A stretch of DNA of 64,000 bases, from contig UQMF01000012.1 of the NCBI GenBank assembly GCA_900542145.1, positions 4,214 to 68,213 on the forward strand. Direction: 5' to 3'. Shown here in pieces: positions 15,159 to 23,350 of the stretch. This DNA is from an uncultured Oscillospiraceae bacterium. GTDB lineage: Bacteria > Bacillota > Clostridia > Oscillospirales > Ruminococcaceae. The translations under genes were made by a program, and so were the position numbers. Within the stretch, counting starts at the first letter, position 1. Each line of letters starts with the position of its first letter. Below the pieces are notes generated by a model. That model saw only the letters and a program-made list of their open reading frames with translations. It was not told the origin of the DNA and did not search any database.

Positions 15159-16514
15159 GGAACGCTTCCTGCACATTACGCACGCCTGCCGACCATCGTT
15201 GCATTCATAGGCGGAATAATCGGTATGCTTATCGGTTTTTCACCGGCGGGTCTGAATTACCAGATGCTCGATACATATGCGTATTTCTCTCTTCCCGAAT
15301 TTGCGCCGGTTTATCCGGTGTACCTCATAATATACAGCGTTGTAATGCCGCCTGTTATCTCAATGATAGTGAACACGCTCGTCATCAATAAGCGCCTTTC
15401 GCAGACCGCGCTCTCGCTTATGCGCAACGAGCAGAAAACCGCGCGTTACAGCAGCGTCAGGATCAGGAGCAAGAACTTTATCCGCAGATTCCAGATAAGG
15501 CAGATGCTGCGCGAGATGCGTACGGGGATAACCGTTCTTCTGAGTATGCTGTTTTCGCTGCTTGTTCTCATGCTCGGCGTTGACTGCTATTACCTCTGCG
15601 AAAACGTAAGGATAGATACTATCCGCGACACAAAATATGAATACATGTATACGCTGAAATACCCTGAATCCACAGTCCCCGAGGGCGGAGAAGCCTGCTT
15701 TGCAAAAACGCTTTCAAAGGAACAGCTGGGATATAATCTGGACGTAACCGTAATGGGTATCGACAGCGATAACAAATATTACAATGCAGAAACACACAAG
15801 GGCAAGAGCCTTATCACAGCGAGCAAATCAGTGGTTGAACGCTACGGAGTAACCACCGGAGATAAATTCATACTCACCGACAGCGCGAATTCCATGGACT
15901 ATGCTTTCACTGTTGCCGATACATGCGATGAAAGCGCAGGGCTTATGGTATTTATGGATATCGACAGCATGCGGGAGCTTTTTGGCGAGGACGATGATTA
16001 TTACAACTGCGTCCTTTCTGACAAGCCTCTTGATATAGACGAGGGCAGGCTTTACGGCACGACCACAAAGACTGATATCGAACGTTCCGCGTCTGTTTTC
16101 ACGGAGCTTATGATGTCGATGATCGTTATGCTGATCGTGATAGCGATAATAATTTTCTTTGCTGTGATGTTCCTTATGCTGAACGTTATGGTAGAGCGCG
16201 CCTCGTTCGGAATTTCACTCGTCAAGGTGTTCGGCTACAAGACAAGGGACGTAAAGAGGCTTTATCTCAATGGAAATGCGCTGCTTATATCAATAGGCGC
16301 GCTCATAGAAATTCCGCTTTCAAAGCTTATCATAGATAAGGTGTTTCCGCTGTTTATCCCGAATGTCACTAGCGGAATAAACCTTGTATTCCCACTGTAT
16401 ATTTATCCGATAATCTTTGGCGGAACAATGGCCGTTTACTATGTTATAACCGCTATTCTTGTCAGAAAGCTCGGTAAGATCACGCCTGCCGAGGTTCTGA
16501 AAAACAGGGAGTAA
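15159..16514 (+). pseudogene. C-terminal part of an FtsX-like ABC transporter permease
   Basis: Homology begins just after an in-frame TGA at 15156 with AHYARLPTIVAFIGGIIG, an internal membrane segment of large MacB/FtsX-like permeases, and then runs open to 16514 (429 residues from the first ATG at 15225, which lacks a ribosome binding site). The retained part has a membrane pair, a linker with RSKNFIRRFQIRQMLREM, an extracytoplasmic domain, and three final membrane segments ending PAEVLKNRE, as in intact members of about 750-1100 residues. The N-terminal half and the partner ATPase gene are absent. Transport is not possible in this state. Confidence 0.75.
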
Positions 16515-16560
16515 ATCATATCTCGGGGACTGCCGGAACGATCTGGCGTCACAAAAAAAG

Positions 16561-16600
16561 TGTGGGTGGAAACTATTGGTTTCCACCCACATTGTTTATC
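16561..16600. terminator. Terminator after the permease remnant
   Basis: TGTGGGTGGAAAC (16561-16573) pairs perfectly with GTTTCCACCCACA (16579-16591), loop of 5, then TTGTTT. On the minus strand it also lies just past the TetR stub and is followed by a run of T. Confidence 0.85.
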
Positions 16601-16605
16601 CTGCT

Positions 16606-16740
16606 TTAAATTGACTGAACCTCTGCATTGACATGTACGGTCGTCTTGCGTATCCCCTTAGTTTCGAAGAGCCGGAGAGCTGCTTCCTTGATTTGTCTGA
16701 TTATCTCCTGGCGCTTTTTCTCGCTGAAAATTACGGGCAT
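16606..16740 (-). pseudogene. 44-codon TetR family N-terminal stub
   Basis: On the minus strand, after a good AGGAGG site, an ATG at 16740 opens a frame coding MPVIFSEKKRQEIIRQIKE, ALRLFETKGIRKTTV and then a short unrelated end with a stop. The first part is the start of a TetR DNA-binding domain; the recognition helix and ligand domain are gone. Its place beside a permease remnant fits a lost TetR-ABC efflux locus. Confidence 0.65.
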
Positions 16741-16841
16741 TGTCGGATTCCTCCTGTTCTAAATGACTATCTTGATTATCGGTCATTTGTATTATATTAC
16801 ACTAACTCAGTTCTTGTCAAGAGCAGAATCCGAAAAAGTGG

Positions 16842-16870
16842 TTGTAAAAGGTAAGGCATAGTGCTATAAT
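16842..16870 (+). promoter_or_regulatory. Promoter of the ECF transporter operon
   Basis: TTGTAA (16842-16847), 17-base spacer, TATAAT (16865-16870), about 218 bases upstream of the first gene. Confidence 0.6.
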
Positions 16871-16876
16871 AAAAGA

Positions 16877-17084
16877 AGAATGCCGCGCGCCATTAATATG
16901 CAGCACAAATAGCGGCTGCTCAGAAACAAAACAGCCTGCTCCATTCAGACATTTCCAGATTTTTTGGAGCATTACGGAACTGATCGGAGCAGACACGGGC
17001 ACCTCCTGCTGATAAAATAAACTAGGGTTCCTGGACAGAACCTGCTTTAAAAGCATAGAGTTAAATATAGCTAACTGGAGGTAC
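16877..17084 (+). promoter_or_regulatory. Long, structured leader of the ECF operon
   Basis: About 200 bases without a protein-like frame. It has several possible hairpins in a row: GCTCCA with TGGAGC, AGCAG with CTGCT, GGTTC with GAACC (near 17024-17040), TGCTTT with AAAGCA, and GTTA with TAAC next to the GGAGG of the first gene. I see no match to a known riboswitch consensus (cobalamin, FMN, THF, TPP and lysine were considered). Confidence 0.35.
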
Positions 17085-17087
17085 ATA

Positions 17088-17675
17088 ATGAACAAGAAAA
17101 GGATACAGCCAAAGGACCTGATAACTGTGGGAATCTTCTCGGCAATAATGATGGTGGTGTGCTTCGCGGTGTCAATGCTAGGATTTATTCCGATCTTCAT
17201 TCCGCTGCTGTCCGTGGTAGTCCCGATCGTGGGAGGGATCCCGTTCATGCTTTTCCTGACAAAGGCGCAGCAATTCGGCATGGTCACTATCATGGGACTT
17301 ATCGTGGGGATCCTCACCGGACTGCTCGGCATGGGCGTGTGGGTCATTCTCACTATGTCGCTGTTCGGCTTCATTGCCGACCTCGTTTTCCGTTCCGGGG
17401 AATACAAGAGCTCAGTTAAGAGCATTATCGGCTACGGAGTTTACTCCCTCGGAATGATCGGAAACTATATCCCGATAATATTCGCCCGGGACAGCTATGG
17501 GGAAATGCTCCTCGGCAGCGGATTCAGCCAGGAATACGTTGACACCATGATGGGATATATGCCGGACTGGTCGCTGCTTCCGCTGTTCGCCGCAAGCTTC
17601 GTTTCCGGAGTTGTCGGCGCACTCATCGGCAAGGCGCTGATGAAGAAGCATTTCGTCCGCGCAGGTATCGCGTGA
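17088..17675 (+). CDS. ECF transporter S component, MptD/Trep_Strep family
   Basis: A 195-residue membrane protein with about five to six membrane segments, matching the Trep_Strep/MptD type of putative substrate-binding (S) components. The N-terminus carries LITVGIFSAIMMVVCFAV and the middle has VPIVGGIPFMLFLTKAQQFG, typical of that group. It should bind the substrate in the membrane and join the T and A components encoded next. The substrate is not shown by the sequence. GGAGG lies 7 bases before the ATG. Its stop overlaps the next start (TGATG). Confidence 0.8.
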   Translation: MNKKRIQPKDLITVGIFSAIMMVVCFAVSMLGFIPIFIPLLSVVVPIVGGIPFMLFLTKAQQFGMVTIMGLIVGILTGLLGMGVWVILTMSLFGFIADLVFRSGEYKSSVKSIIGYGVYSLGMIGNYIPIIFARDSYGEMLLGSGFSQEYVDTMMGYMPDWSLLPLFAASFVSGVVGALIGKALMKKHFVRAGIA

Positions 17676-18397
17676 TGGCAGGTACGCTTTCGGCAGTCCG
17701 CACGGGGAAGCGCTCGGTATTCGACCCACGCACCAAAATACTGCTGGTCATCATGATCATCGCGATAATGATGAGCGGCGGCGGAATCCTAATTGTGTAC
17801 CTGCGCTGGGCGCTGATCGCAGTCCCGTTTATTCTCCTGCTGTCGGAACGGAAATTCCGGACAGCGTTCATCTACGCCGGAGTTTATACGATGGCTTACA
17901 TCTCGCAGATCCTGCTTATGCCGATAGCCACCGGCGCGGTGAATCTGCTGCTGGTGGCGCTGGGTATTGCAGCGCGGTTCATGCCGGGTATCGCGATGGC
18001 TTCCTACATGGTCAGCACGACCACTGTGAGCGAGTTCATGGCGGCGATGGAGCGCATGCACATTCCGCAGAAGATAACGATTCCCATGTCGGTGATGTTC
18101 CGGTTCTTCCCCACGGTCGGGGAGGAATACGGCAGTATCGGCGACGCAATGAGAATGCGCGGAATACGCTTCTGCGGCGGTAAGCCGGCGAAAATGCTGG
18201 AATACCGCATGGTACCGCTTATGATATCCTGCGTAAAGATAGGCGACGAGCTTTCTGCAGCGGCGCTCACCCGTGGACTTGGCGCTCCGGTGAAGCGCAC
18301 GAATATCTGCAGGATAGGCTTCGGCGCGTGGGACTTAGTCGCGCTGCTGCTGTGCGCAGCTGCATTCGCGGCAATGATAATCAGCAAATTCATCTGA
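17675..18397 (+). CDS. ECF transporter T component (CbiQ/EcfT family)
   Basis: The 240-residue membrane protein has N-terminal FDPRTKILLVI, usual for EcfT proteins, membrane segments, and the two Ala-Arg-Gly-type coupling motifs that contact the ATPases: AMRMRGIRF and AALTRGLGAP. It scaffolds the S component on the ATPase pair. I took the ATG at 17675, which overlaps the upstream stop; a GTG one codon earlier is an alternative. The next gene begins 12 bases downstream. Confidence 0.85.
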   Translation: MAGTLSAVRTGKRSVFDPRTKILLVIMIIAIMMSGGGILIVYLRWALIAVPFILLLSERKFRTAFIYAGVYTMAYISQILLMPIATGAVNLLLVALGIAARFMPGIAMASYMVSTTTVSEFMAAMERMHIPQKITIPMSVMFRFFPTVGEEYGSIGDAMRMRGIRFCGGKPAKMLEYRMVPLMISCVKIGDELSAAALTRGLGAPVKRTNICRIGFGAWDLVALLLCAAAFAAMIISKFI

Positions 18398-18409
18398 CAG
18401 GAAGAAAAC

Positions 18410-19876
18410 ATGATCGAGATACAGAATGTGAATTTCAGATACAGCGGCGGACGCGACGAGGCGGGTCTGCACAACATTACGCTCACCGTTCCGGACGGGG
18501 AAGTACTGCTGGTCTGCGGAGGCTCCGGCTGTGGGAAATCCACGCTGACGCGGCTTGTCAACGGGCTTATTCCGCATTTCTATGACGGGGAGCTTTCCGG
18601 AAAGGTGACCGTGAACGGCGTGGATATTGCGGAGGCTCCGCTGTACGACACCGCGAGAATAGTAGGCTCCGTGTTCCAGAATCCGCGGTCGCAGTTCTTC
18701 AACGTAGACACCACAAGTGAACTCGCGTTCTCCTGCGAAAACATGGGAATGCCGGAACCTGAGGTGCGCTCCCGAATGGAGAAGGCGGTGGGGGAATTGA
18801 ACCTCCGTCCGCTGCTGGACCGGAGCATATTCGAGCTGTCCGGCGGCGAGAAGCAGCGTATTGCCTGCGGCTCCGTGAGCACGCTTTCCCCGGCGGTCAT
18901 GGTTCTGGACGAGCCCACTTCCAACCTTGATTTCCCGGGCATTGAGAGCCTGCGTAAAATCATCGAGATGTGGAAGTCCCAGGGACGCACGGTGATAGTC
19001 GCGGAGCACCGCCTGCACTTCCTGCGAGGGGTCGCGGACCGCGTGATCTACATGGATTCCGGGGAGATCATGGAGCAGTTCAGCGGCGCGGAATTCTTCG
19101 CGAAGTCAGCCGGATTCTTTGAGCAGCGCGGACTCCGTGTGCCGGAGCTGACCCGGGTGTTCGACCGGGAATTCCCGGAGCACAAACCGACGGGAACCTT
19201 TGCGCTGAGGGATCTCAGCTGCTCCTACAAGAGCGGAGTCACGGCGCTCGATATACCGAATGCAGAGCTTCCGCTGGGCTCCGTTATCGCGGTCATCGGA
19301 AGCAACGGCGCCGGGAAGACTACGTTCATGCGGTCGTTCTGCGGACTCATTAAGAAGTGCAGGGGAACCCTTGAACCGGGCGGAAAATCGCTCACTTCCC
19401 GGAAGCGTATAAAGTGCTGCTACCTTGTCATGCAGGACGTGAATCATCAGCTGTTTACCGAAAGCGTTCTTGATGAAGTTCTGCTTTCAATGGATAACGA
19501 GGATATCCCGGCGGCTGAGGAGATACTCCGCAGTCTTGACCTGCTGGAGCTGAAGGAACTCCACCCGATGTCGCTTTCCGGCGGGCAGAAGCAGCGCGTC
19601 GCAATAGCGTCGGCACTGGCTTCCGGTCGGGAGTTCATCGTGTTTGATGAGCCGACCAGCGGACTTGATGCCGGGCATATGCAGCAGGCGGCGGAGTGCA
19701 TTCTCAGACTGAAGGAGCAGGGCAGGAACGTGATGATAGTCACCCATGACCCGGAGTTCATCGCGTGCTGCTGCGATTACGCGGTGAGGATAGAGCGCGG
19801 CAGGATCTCGGAGCAGTACTCGCTTGACCGGAGCGGCAGGGAAAGGCTCCGGGAGTTCTTTATCGGAGGTGCGTAA
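18410..19876 (+). CDS. ECF transporter ATPase, two ABC domains fused
   Basis: A 488-residue protein with two full ABC ATPase domains. Domain 1: Walker A GGSGCGKSTL, signature LSGGEKQR, Walker B VMVLDEPTSNLD. Domain 2: Walker A GSNGAGKTTF, signature LSGGQKQR, Walker B FIVFDEPTSGLD. This replaces the separate EcfA and EcfA' of other systems and powers the S/T module encoded upstream. All catalytic motifs are present. Its last base pairs overlap the start of the AraC gene (GTAATGG; stop and start share one base), so the regulator is translated with the transporter. Confidence 0.9.
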   Translation: MIEIQNVNFRYSGGRDEAGLHNITLTVPDGEVLLVCGGSGCGKSTLTRLVNGLIPHFYDGELSGKVTVNGVDIAEAPLYDTARIVGSVFQNPRSQFFNVDTTSELAFSCENMGMPEPEVRSRMEKAVGELNLRPLLDRSIFELSGGEKQRIACGSVSTLSPAVMVLDEPTSNLDFPGIESLRKIIEMWKSQGRTVIVAEHRLHFLRGVADRVIYMDSGEIMEQFSGAEFFAKSAGFFEQRGLRVPELTRVFDREFPEHKPTGTFALRDLSCSYKSGVTALDIPNAELPLGSVIAVIGSNGAGKTTFMRSFCGLIKKCRGTLEPGGKSLTSRKRIKCCYLVMQDVNHQLFTESVLDEVLLSMDNEDIPAAEEILRSLDLLELKELHPMSLSGGQKQRVAIASALASGREFIVFDEPTSGLDAGHMQQAAECILRLKEQGRNVMIVTHDPEFIACCCDYAVRIERGRISEQYSLDRSGRERLREFFIGGA

Positions 19877-20823
19877 TGGTAAGTGTGAACGGCGAGCTTG
19901 GCGGCAATATCCGCAAGGTCTGCGAGGACGACATGTGCGGGGTCTATCAGCTGAAGGACGACACCGGCGAGGGACTTATGACGGTCTATCAGGTGTTCCC
20001 GGGGTGCATGCTGATATACAACGATTTCCACATGGAGCAGTGGAATTCGCAGTATGTTCCGAACGCAGATATGTTCTGTATCGACCACTGCCGGGAGGGG
20101 CGGCTGGAATGGCAGTCCGGCGACCGGTACTTCTACATAGAGGGCGGCGACATGCAGGCGAATTCTCGGCAGAAGCACTGTGGGGATTTCTCGTTTCCGC
20201 TGAAGCACTATCACGGGCTGACTGTTGGATTCGACATAAACCAGGCGGAGCAGTCGCTTCCCCACGTCATGGAGGGATTTTCCGTTGATCTGCGGAAGCT
20301 CCGGGACAAGTTCTGCGCCAACGATAAGACTTTTGTAATGCGCGCCGGAAAGCAGATAGAGCACGTTTTTTCGGAGCTTTACGACCTGCCGGAGAAGGTG
20401 CGCCAGCCGTATTTCAAGATAAAGGTGCTGGAGCTCCTGCTGTTCCTTGACGCACTGGAGATCCCGGAGGCCTGCGGCGAGCGGCAGTATTTCTACAAGG
20501 CGCAGGTGGACAAGGCACGGGATATAGTCACGCTGCTGACCTCCGACCTGGAGCGGTGGTACACGCTGGAGGAGATATCCGAGAAATTCGACTTTCCGCT
20601 GACGTCGCTGAAAAAGTGCTTCCAGGGAGTTTACGGCTGCACCATCGCCGCATATATGAAGGAATTCCGCATGAATGCCGCGGCAGGAATGCTCAAGCGC
20701 ACCGACGAGCCGATAATCTCGATAGCCTCCCGGGTGGGATACGACAATCCCGGTAAGTTCGCGGCGGCGTTCCGTTCCGTGCTCGGAGTTACCCCGAGCG
20801 AATACCGCAGGCTGAATGCCTGA
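19876..20823 (+). CDS. AraC family regulator linked to the ECF transporter
   Basis: The 315-residue protein has a sensor region of about 200 residues (GLMTVYQVFPGCMLIYNDFH, then DHCREGRLEW) and a C-terminal AraC DNA-binding pair: LEEISEKFDFPLTSLKKCF and IASRVGYDNPGKFAAAFRS, ending TPSEYRRLNA. Regulators of this shape are often found with siderophore or metal uptake genes in Clostridia, which would fit an adjacent importer and exporter remnant, but that is an inference. It is the last intact gene of the operon. Confidence 0.85.
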   Translation: MVSVNGELGGNIRKVCEDDMCGVYQLKDDTGEGLMTVYQVFPGCMLIYNDFHMEQWNSQYVPNADMFCIDHCREGRLEWQSGDRYFYIEGGDMQANSRQKHCGDFSFPLKHYHGLTVGFDINQAEQSLPHVMEGFSVDLRKLRDKFCANDKTFVMRAGKQIEHVFSELYDLPEKVRQPYFKIKVLELLLFLDALEIPEACGERQYFYKAQVDKARDIVTLLTSDLERWYTLEEISEKFDFPLTSLKKCFQGVYGCTIAAYMKEFRMNAAAGMLKRTDEPIISIASRVGYDNPGKFAAAFRSVLGVTPSEYRRLNA

Positions 20824-20877
20824 ATGGAGCATTCCGGACGGTATGGAGCTTAAAAGGCGGCTCAGCTGTGCTAACAG

Positions 20878-21180
20878 GTCATCAAGGCGTTCAGCCAGTC
20901 CACGGATTCCTGCCAGAAGTACGCGGACTCCGTGCGCTCGTTCAAGGATTGCATGCTGGCGTGGTTCCGCTCCATCTGGGGCTGATGAGCCTGGGCGGCG
21001 CAGTGCGGCGATTTTGTTTCGCGGCTGGAGCAGGGCTGGGACACTCCTGCCGGAGAAGCCGGTGGGAAGCTCTCCGGCGGCGAGCGCCAGCAGATAGCTA
21101 TTGCCCGGGCAATACTCAAGAACGACCCGGTGGTAATTCTGAACGAAGCGCAGTTACAGTGCTCTATCGCAAGGCTGAGG
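20878..21180 (+). pseudogene. Scraps of an MsbA-type ABC exporter
   Basis: One frame (20878-20985) codes VIKAFSQSTDSCQKYADSVR and SFKDCMLAWFRS then stops; this resembles the membrane-domain loop VxKxFxQ of ABC exporters. A second frame from 21028 codes GWDTPAGEAGGKLSGGERQQ followed by IAIARAILKNDPVVILNEA, the ABC signature and Walker B area, with Asn in place of the usual Asp before Glu. The rest of the membrane domain and Walker A are missing. It follows the AraC gene at once and was probably the next gene of that operon. Confidence 0.7.
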
Positions 21181-21266
21181 GCTTTACCTCTACCGCTCGG
21201 ATTTCCCGGTACAGAAGGATCACGAAGCCTGATAAGGATAGCGCCGTTTGATGGCGCACGATATAG

Positions 21267-21300
21267 AAATCCGGCGGTGGGATTCCATCGCCGGATTTTT
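21267..21300. terminator. Bidirectional terminator between the exporter remnant and the lipase gene
   Basis: AAATCCGGCG (21267-21276) pairs with CGCCGGATTT (21289-21298), followed by TTTA on the plus strand; the minus strand has AAATCC..GGATTTC just past the lipase stop. Confidence 0.75.
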
Positions 21301-21301
21301 A

Positions 21302-22738
21302 TCAGAGCCCGCGCTGCTTCAGCTTGTGAACCAGCTGCACATAGAATTCCCGAACGTCGAAACCCGGGATATCCTCGCGGTTGAGGTCAATAACGTCTGC
21401 GTGGGTGATTCCGCGGCGTCCCGTCGGGTGGAGTACGGTGAAGTTTTCTCCCCAGGGCGCGGAGGTGAGCGCCACAAGTCCGTCGTTGTCGCCGTCGAAT
21501 TTCTTCACGATCGGGTAGGAGAAATTCAGCGGAAACCGCCCGGACCGTGAGCAGCTCGCGTGGGAGCCTACGCTCTGGTACACTACCCCGGGCATGTCAG
21601 GAGTGCTCTCGTTGAAGCTTTCGCAGCGGCTGTTGGTCAGATCGCTGACTGCGGCGAGAAAGTCCGGATCTTCGTCGCCGATACGCATGAACGCGGAATT
21701 GTAGATCTTCTCTATGGTGCGCACGAACCTCTCCGGCGCAGTATTCAGCAGATACTCCGCGAAAAGGCAGCCGTGGTGCGGCGTATTGATCGTCGTAAGC
21801 GAGGCGACATACTTGTCGCAGCCCAGCCGGGATATCGCGTAACGCGCGTCAAGTCCACCCTTGGAGTGGGCGATGATATTCACCTTGCCGCAGCCGGTTT
21901 TTTGCACCAGTTTCTCGATACGCGCGGCAAGTTCCGCGCCGCTCTTCTCGACGGACGCCGCGGACTGCTGCTCGCCGTAGAATACCTCGGCGCCGTTTGC
22001 TTCAAGTTCCGCCGGAATGCGCCCCCAGTAGTTCACCAGCTTGCTGTCCCGGAAGAATACCCCGTGCACGAACAGGAGAGGATACTTCGTACGGCAGAGC
22101 TGATCGTCCCGGCGGTCGGCGTTTATGACGGCTTTCCGGCAGTCCTCGGCGCACTCGCGGCGGACTTTCCGGTAGATAAGCGCCAGCATGACCAGGTTCG
22201 CCGGGGTGACCATTCCCAGGGCGATACCCCAGGCGCGGTACTTTATCCCCAACTGGACGGAGGTGCAGTAAACCCGGATTATTCCGTTCCAGAATATTAC
22301 CAGTTCCACCAGGAAGAACACGATGCTGAATTCCACGGCAGGCTCCGGAGGGATCTTCCCGGAAAATGCCGCCCATAGAACTGCGCCCTCTATGAGCAGG
22401 CAGACCGTGCCCGTAACGAAGAACGCGTGGATATGATCGGAGCCGTTGCCAAGCACCCGGAGCCGCAAAGTAGGATAACTTCTCAGCGAGGGGTAGAAGC
22501 TGAATACCACCAGGTATATAAGGAGCAGAACAAGCACGATGATATGCACCGGGAACGGCGCCCTTGCCAGCCAGAGCAGCAGCGGACTGGATATTCCCAG
22601 AACGATCAGCAGATAGTTGATGAGCTGAACCATCATATCGGTGCGTTTACCGAAAAGCCTGTGCAGACGGTCGTTGAAATCCCGGACGAACTGCTCCGCC
22701 TGGTCGGCGAAGCTCATCATGGCTACAATGAATCTCAT
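21302..22738 (-). CDS. Membrane-anchored alpha/beta hydrolase (lipase-like)
   Basis: The 478-residue protein starts with about 200 residues that contain four to five membrane segments (LLIVLGISSPLLLWLA, IIVLVLLLIYLVVF and others). The C-terminal part is a lipase-type alpha/beta hydrolase: oxyanion strand YPLLFVHGVFF, nucleophile elbow IIAHSKGGLDARY with Ser, then TTINTPHHG, and candidate Asp/His in DGLVALTSAPW and HADVIDL. The pattern recalls triacylglycerol lipases and PGAP1-like hydrolases. The substrate is unknown. The start ATG overlaps the stop of the HD gene by 4 bases (ATGA), so the two are translationally coupled. Confidence 0.8.
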   Translation of the reverse strand: MRFIVAMMSFADQAEQFVRDFNDRLHRLFGKRTDMMVQLINYLLIVLGISSPLLLWLARAPFPVHIIVLVLLLIYLVVFSFYPSLRSYPTLRLRVLGNGSDHIHAFFVTGTVCLLIEGAVLWAAFSGKIPPEPAVEFSIVFFLVELVIFWNGIIRVYCTSVQLGIKYRAWGIALGMVTPANLVMLALIYRKVRRECAEDCRKAVINADRRDDQLCRTKYPLLFVHGVFFRDSKLVNYWGRIPAELEANGAEVFYGEQQSAASVEKSGAELAARIEKLVQKTGCGKVNIIAHSKGGLDARYAISRLGCDKYVASLTTINTPHHGCLFAEYLLNTAPERFVRTIEKIYNSAFMRIGDEDPDFLAAVSDLTNSRCESFNESTPDMPGVVYQSVGSHASCSRSGRFPLNFSYPIVKKFDGDNDGLVALTSAPWGENFTVLHPTGRRGITHADVIDLNREDIPGFDVREFYVQLVHKLKQRGL

Positions 22739-23235
22739 GCTTCGCTCTCCGGTATGCCGAAAACAGTGCGCAGCAGCGCCTTTCCGCTTTCGGTGCGGAA
22801 TATTTTACGGTACGCTGCGGTCACTGCGCTCATGGAAGCTCCGTCCTCGAACAGGTTGACGATGAAATCCGCCTCGATGAGTATTTGCAGATCCCTGCCC
22901 TCTATCACGTCGTAGGTGTGATGGTGCGCTATCATGCAGCAGATTCGCTCGATGTCCCGTGGAGTGAACTCCAGCTTCGTAAGTATCTTTTCTGCTTCGG
23001 GAGGTCCCAGGCGCTCCTGGAGCTTCCCTCCGCACTCGCCGTACTGCGCCTCCGCCGGCTTTATTCCTATGTCGTGGACTAACGCGGCGCACTCCAGAAC
23101 GAACAGCTCGTGTTCCGGAAGCTGCTCCCTCAGCCCGATGTACCGGGAGAACGCGTGTACTTTTATAAAGTGCTGAATGCGTCTGGGGTCGCCGGAGAAG
23201 TATCCTATCATCATTTCTGTGAGTTGCTGTATCAT
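22735..23235 (-). CDS. HD domain phosphohydrolase
   Basis: A 166-residue HD domain with the metal-binding set in order: His in IQHFIKVHAF, His-Asp in ALVHDIG, His in MIAHHHTYD, and a later Asp in EADFIVN. Family members remove phosphate from nucleotides or related compounds; the substrate cannot be told from sequence. A GAGGTG site precedes the ATG, and a TTGAAA-N17-TACAAT promoter lies upstream. It is the first gene of a two-gene unit with the lipase. Confidence 0.85.
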   Translation of the reverse strand: MIQQLTEMMIGYFSGDPRRIQHFIKVHAFSRYIGLREQLPEHELFVLECAALVHDIGIKPAEAQYGECGGKLQERLGPPEAEKILTKLEFTPRDIERICCMIAHHHTYDVIEGRDLQILIEADFIVNLFEDGASMSAVTAAYRKIFRTESGKALLRTVFGIPESEA

Positions 23236-23281
23236 AATATTACACCTCGCTGTTATTGCCTGTTAATACCTTCTGAAACTT

Positions 23282-23310
23282 ATTGTACCACAAAACACTG
23301 AATATTTCAA
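23282..23310 (-). promoter_or_regulatory. Promoter of the HD-lipase unit
   Basis: On the minus strand, -35 TTGAAA (23305-23310) and -10 TACAAT (23282-23287) with a 17-base spacer. Confidence 0.7.
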
Positions 23311-23350
23311 CGTAAAATGCAAAAAATACAGCAGAAAGAAGGTGCAGAGC

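Noticed and set aside
1..21300. Insertion sequence or prophage as the cause of decay
   Set aside because: No transposase, integrase or phage gene was found; the pRiA4b ORF-3 family carries an IS1096 TnpR-like name but is not itself a transposase.
23299..23325. Sigma-G-type promoter before gerAA
   Set aside because: A TGAATA is present, but the spacing and the CAAAAA -10 are too far from the consensus to support a call.
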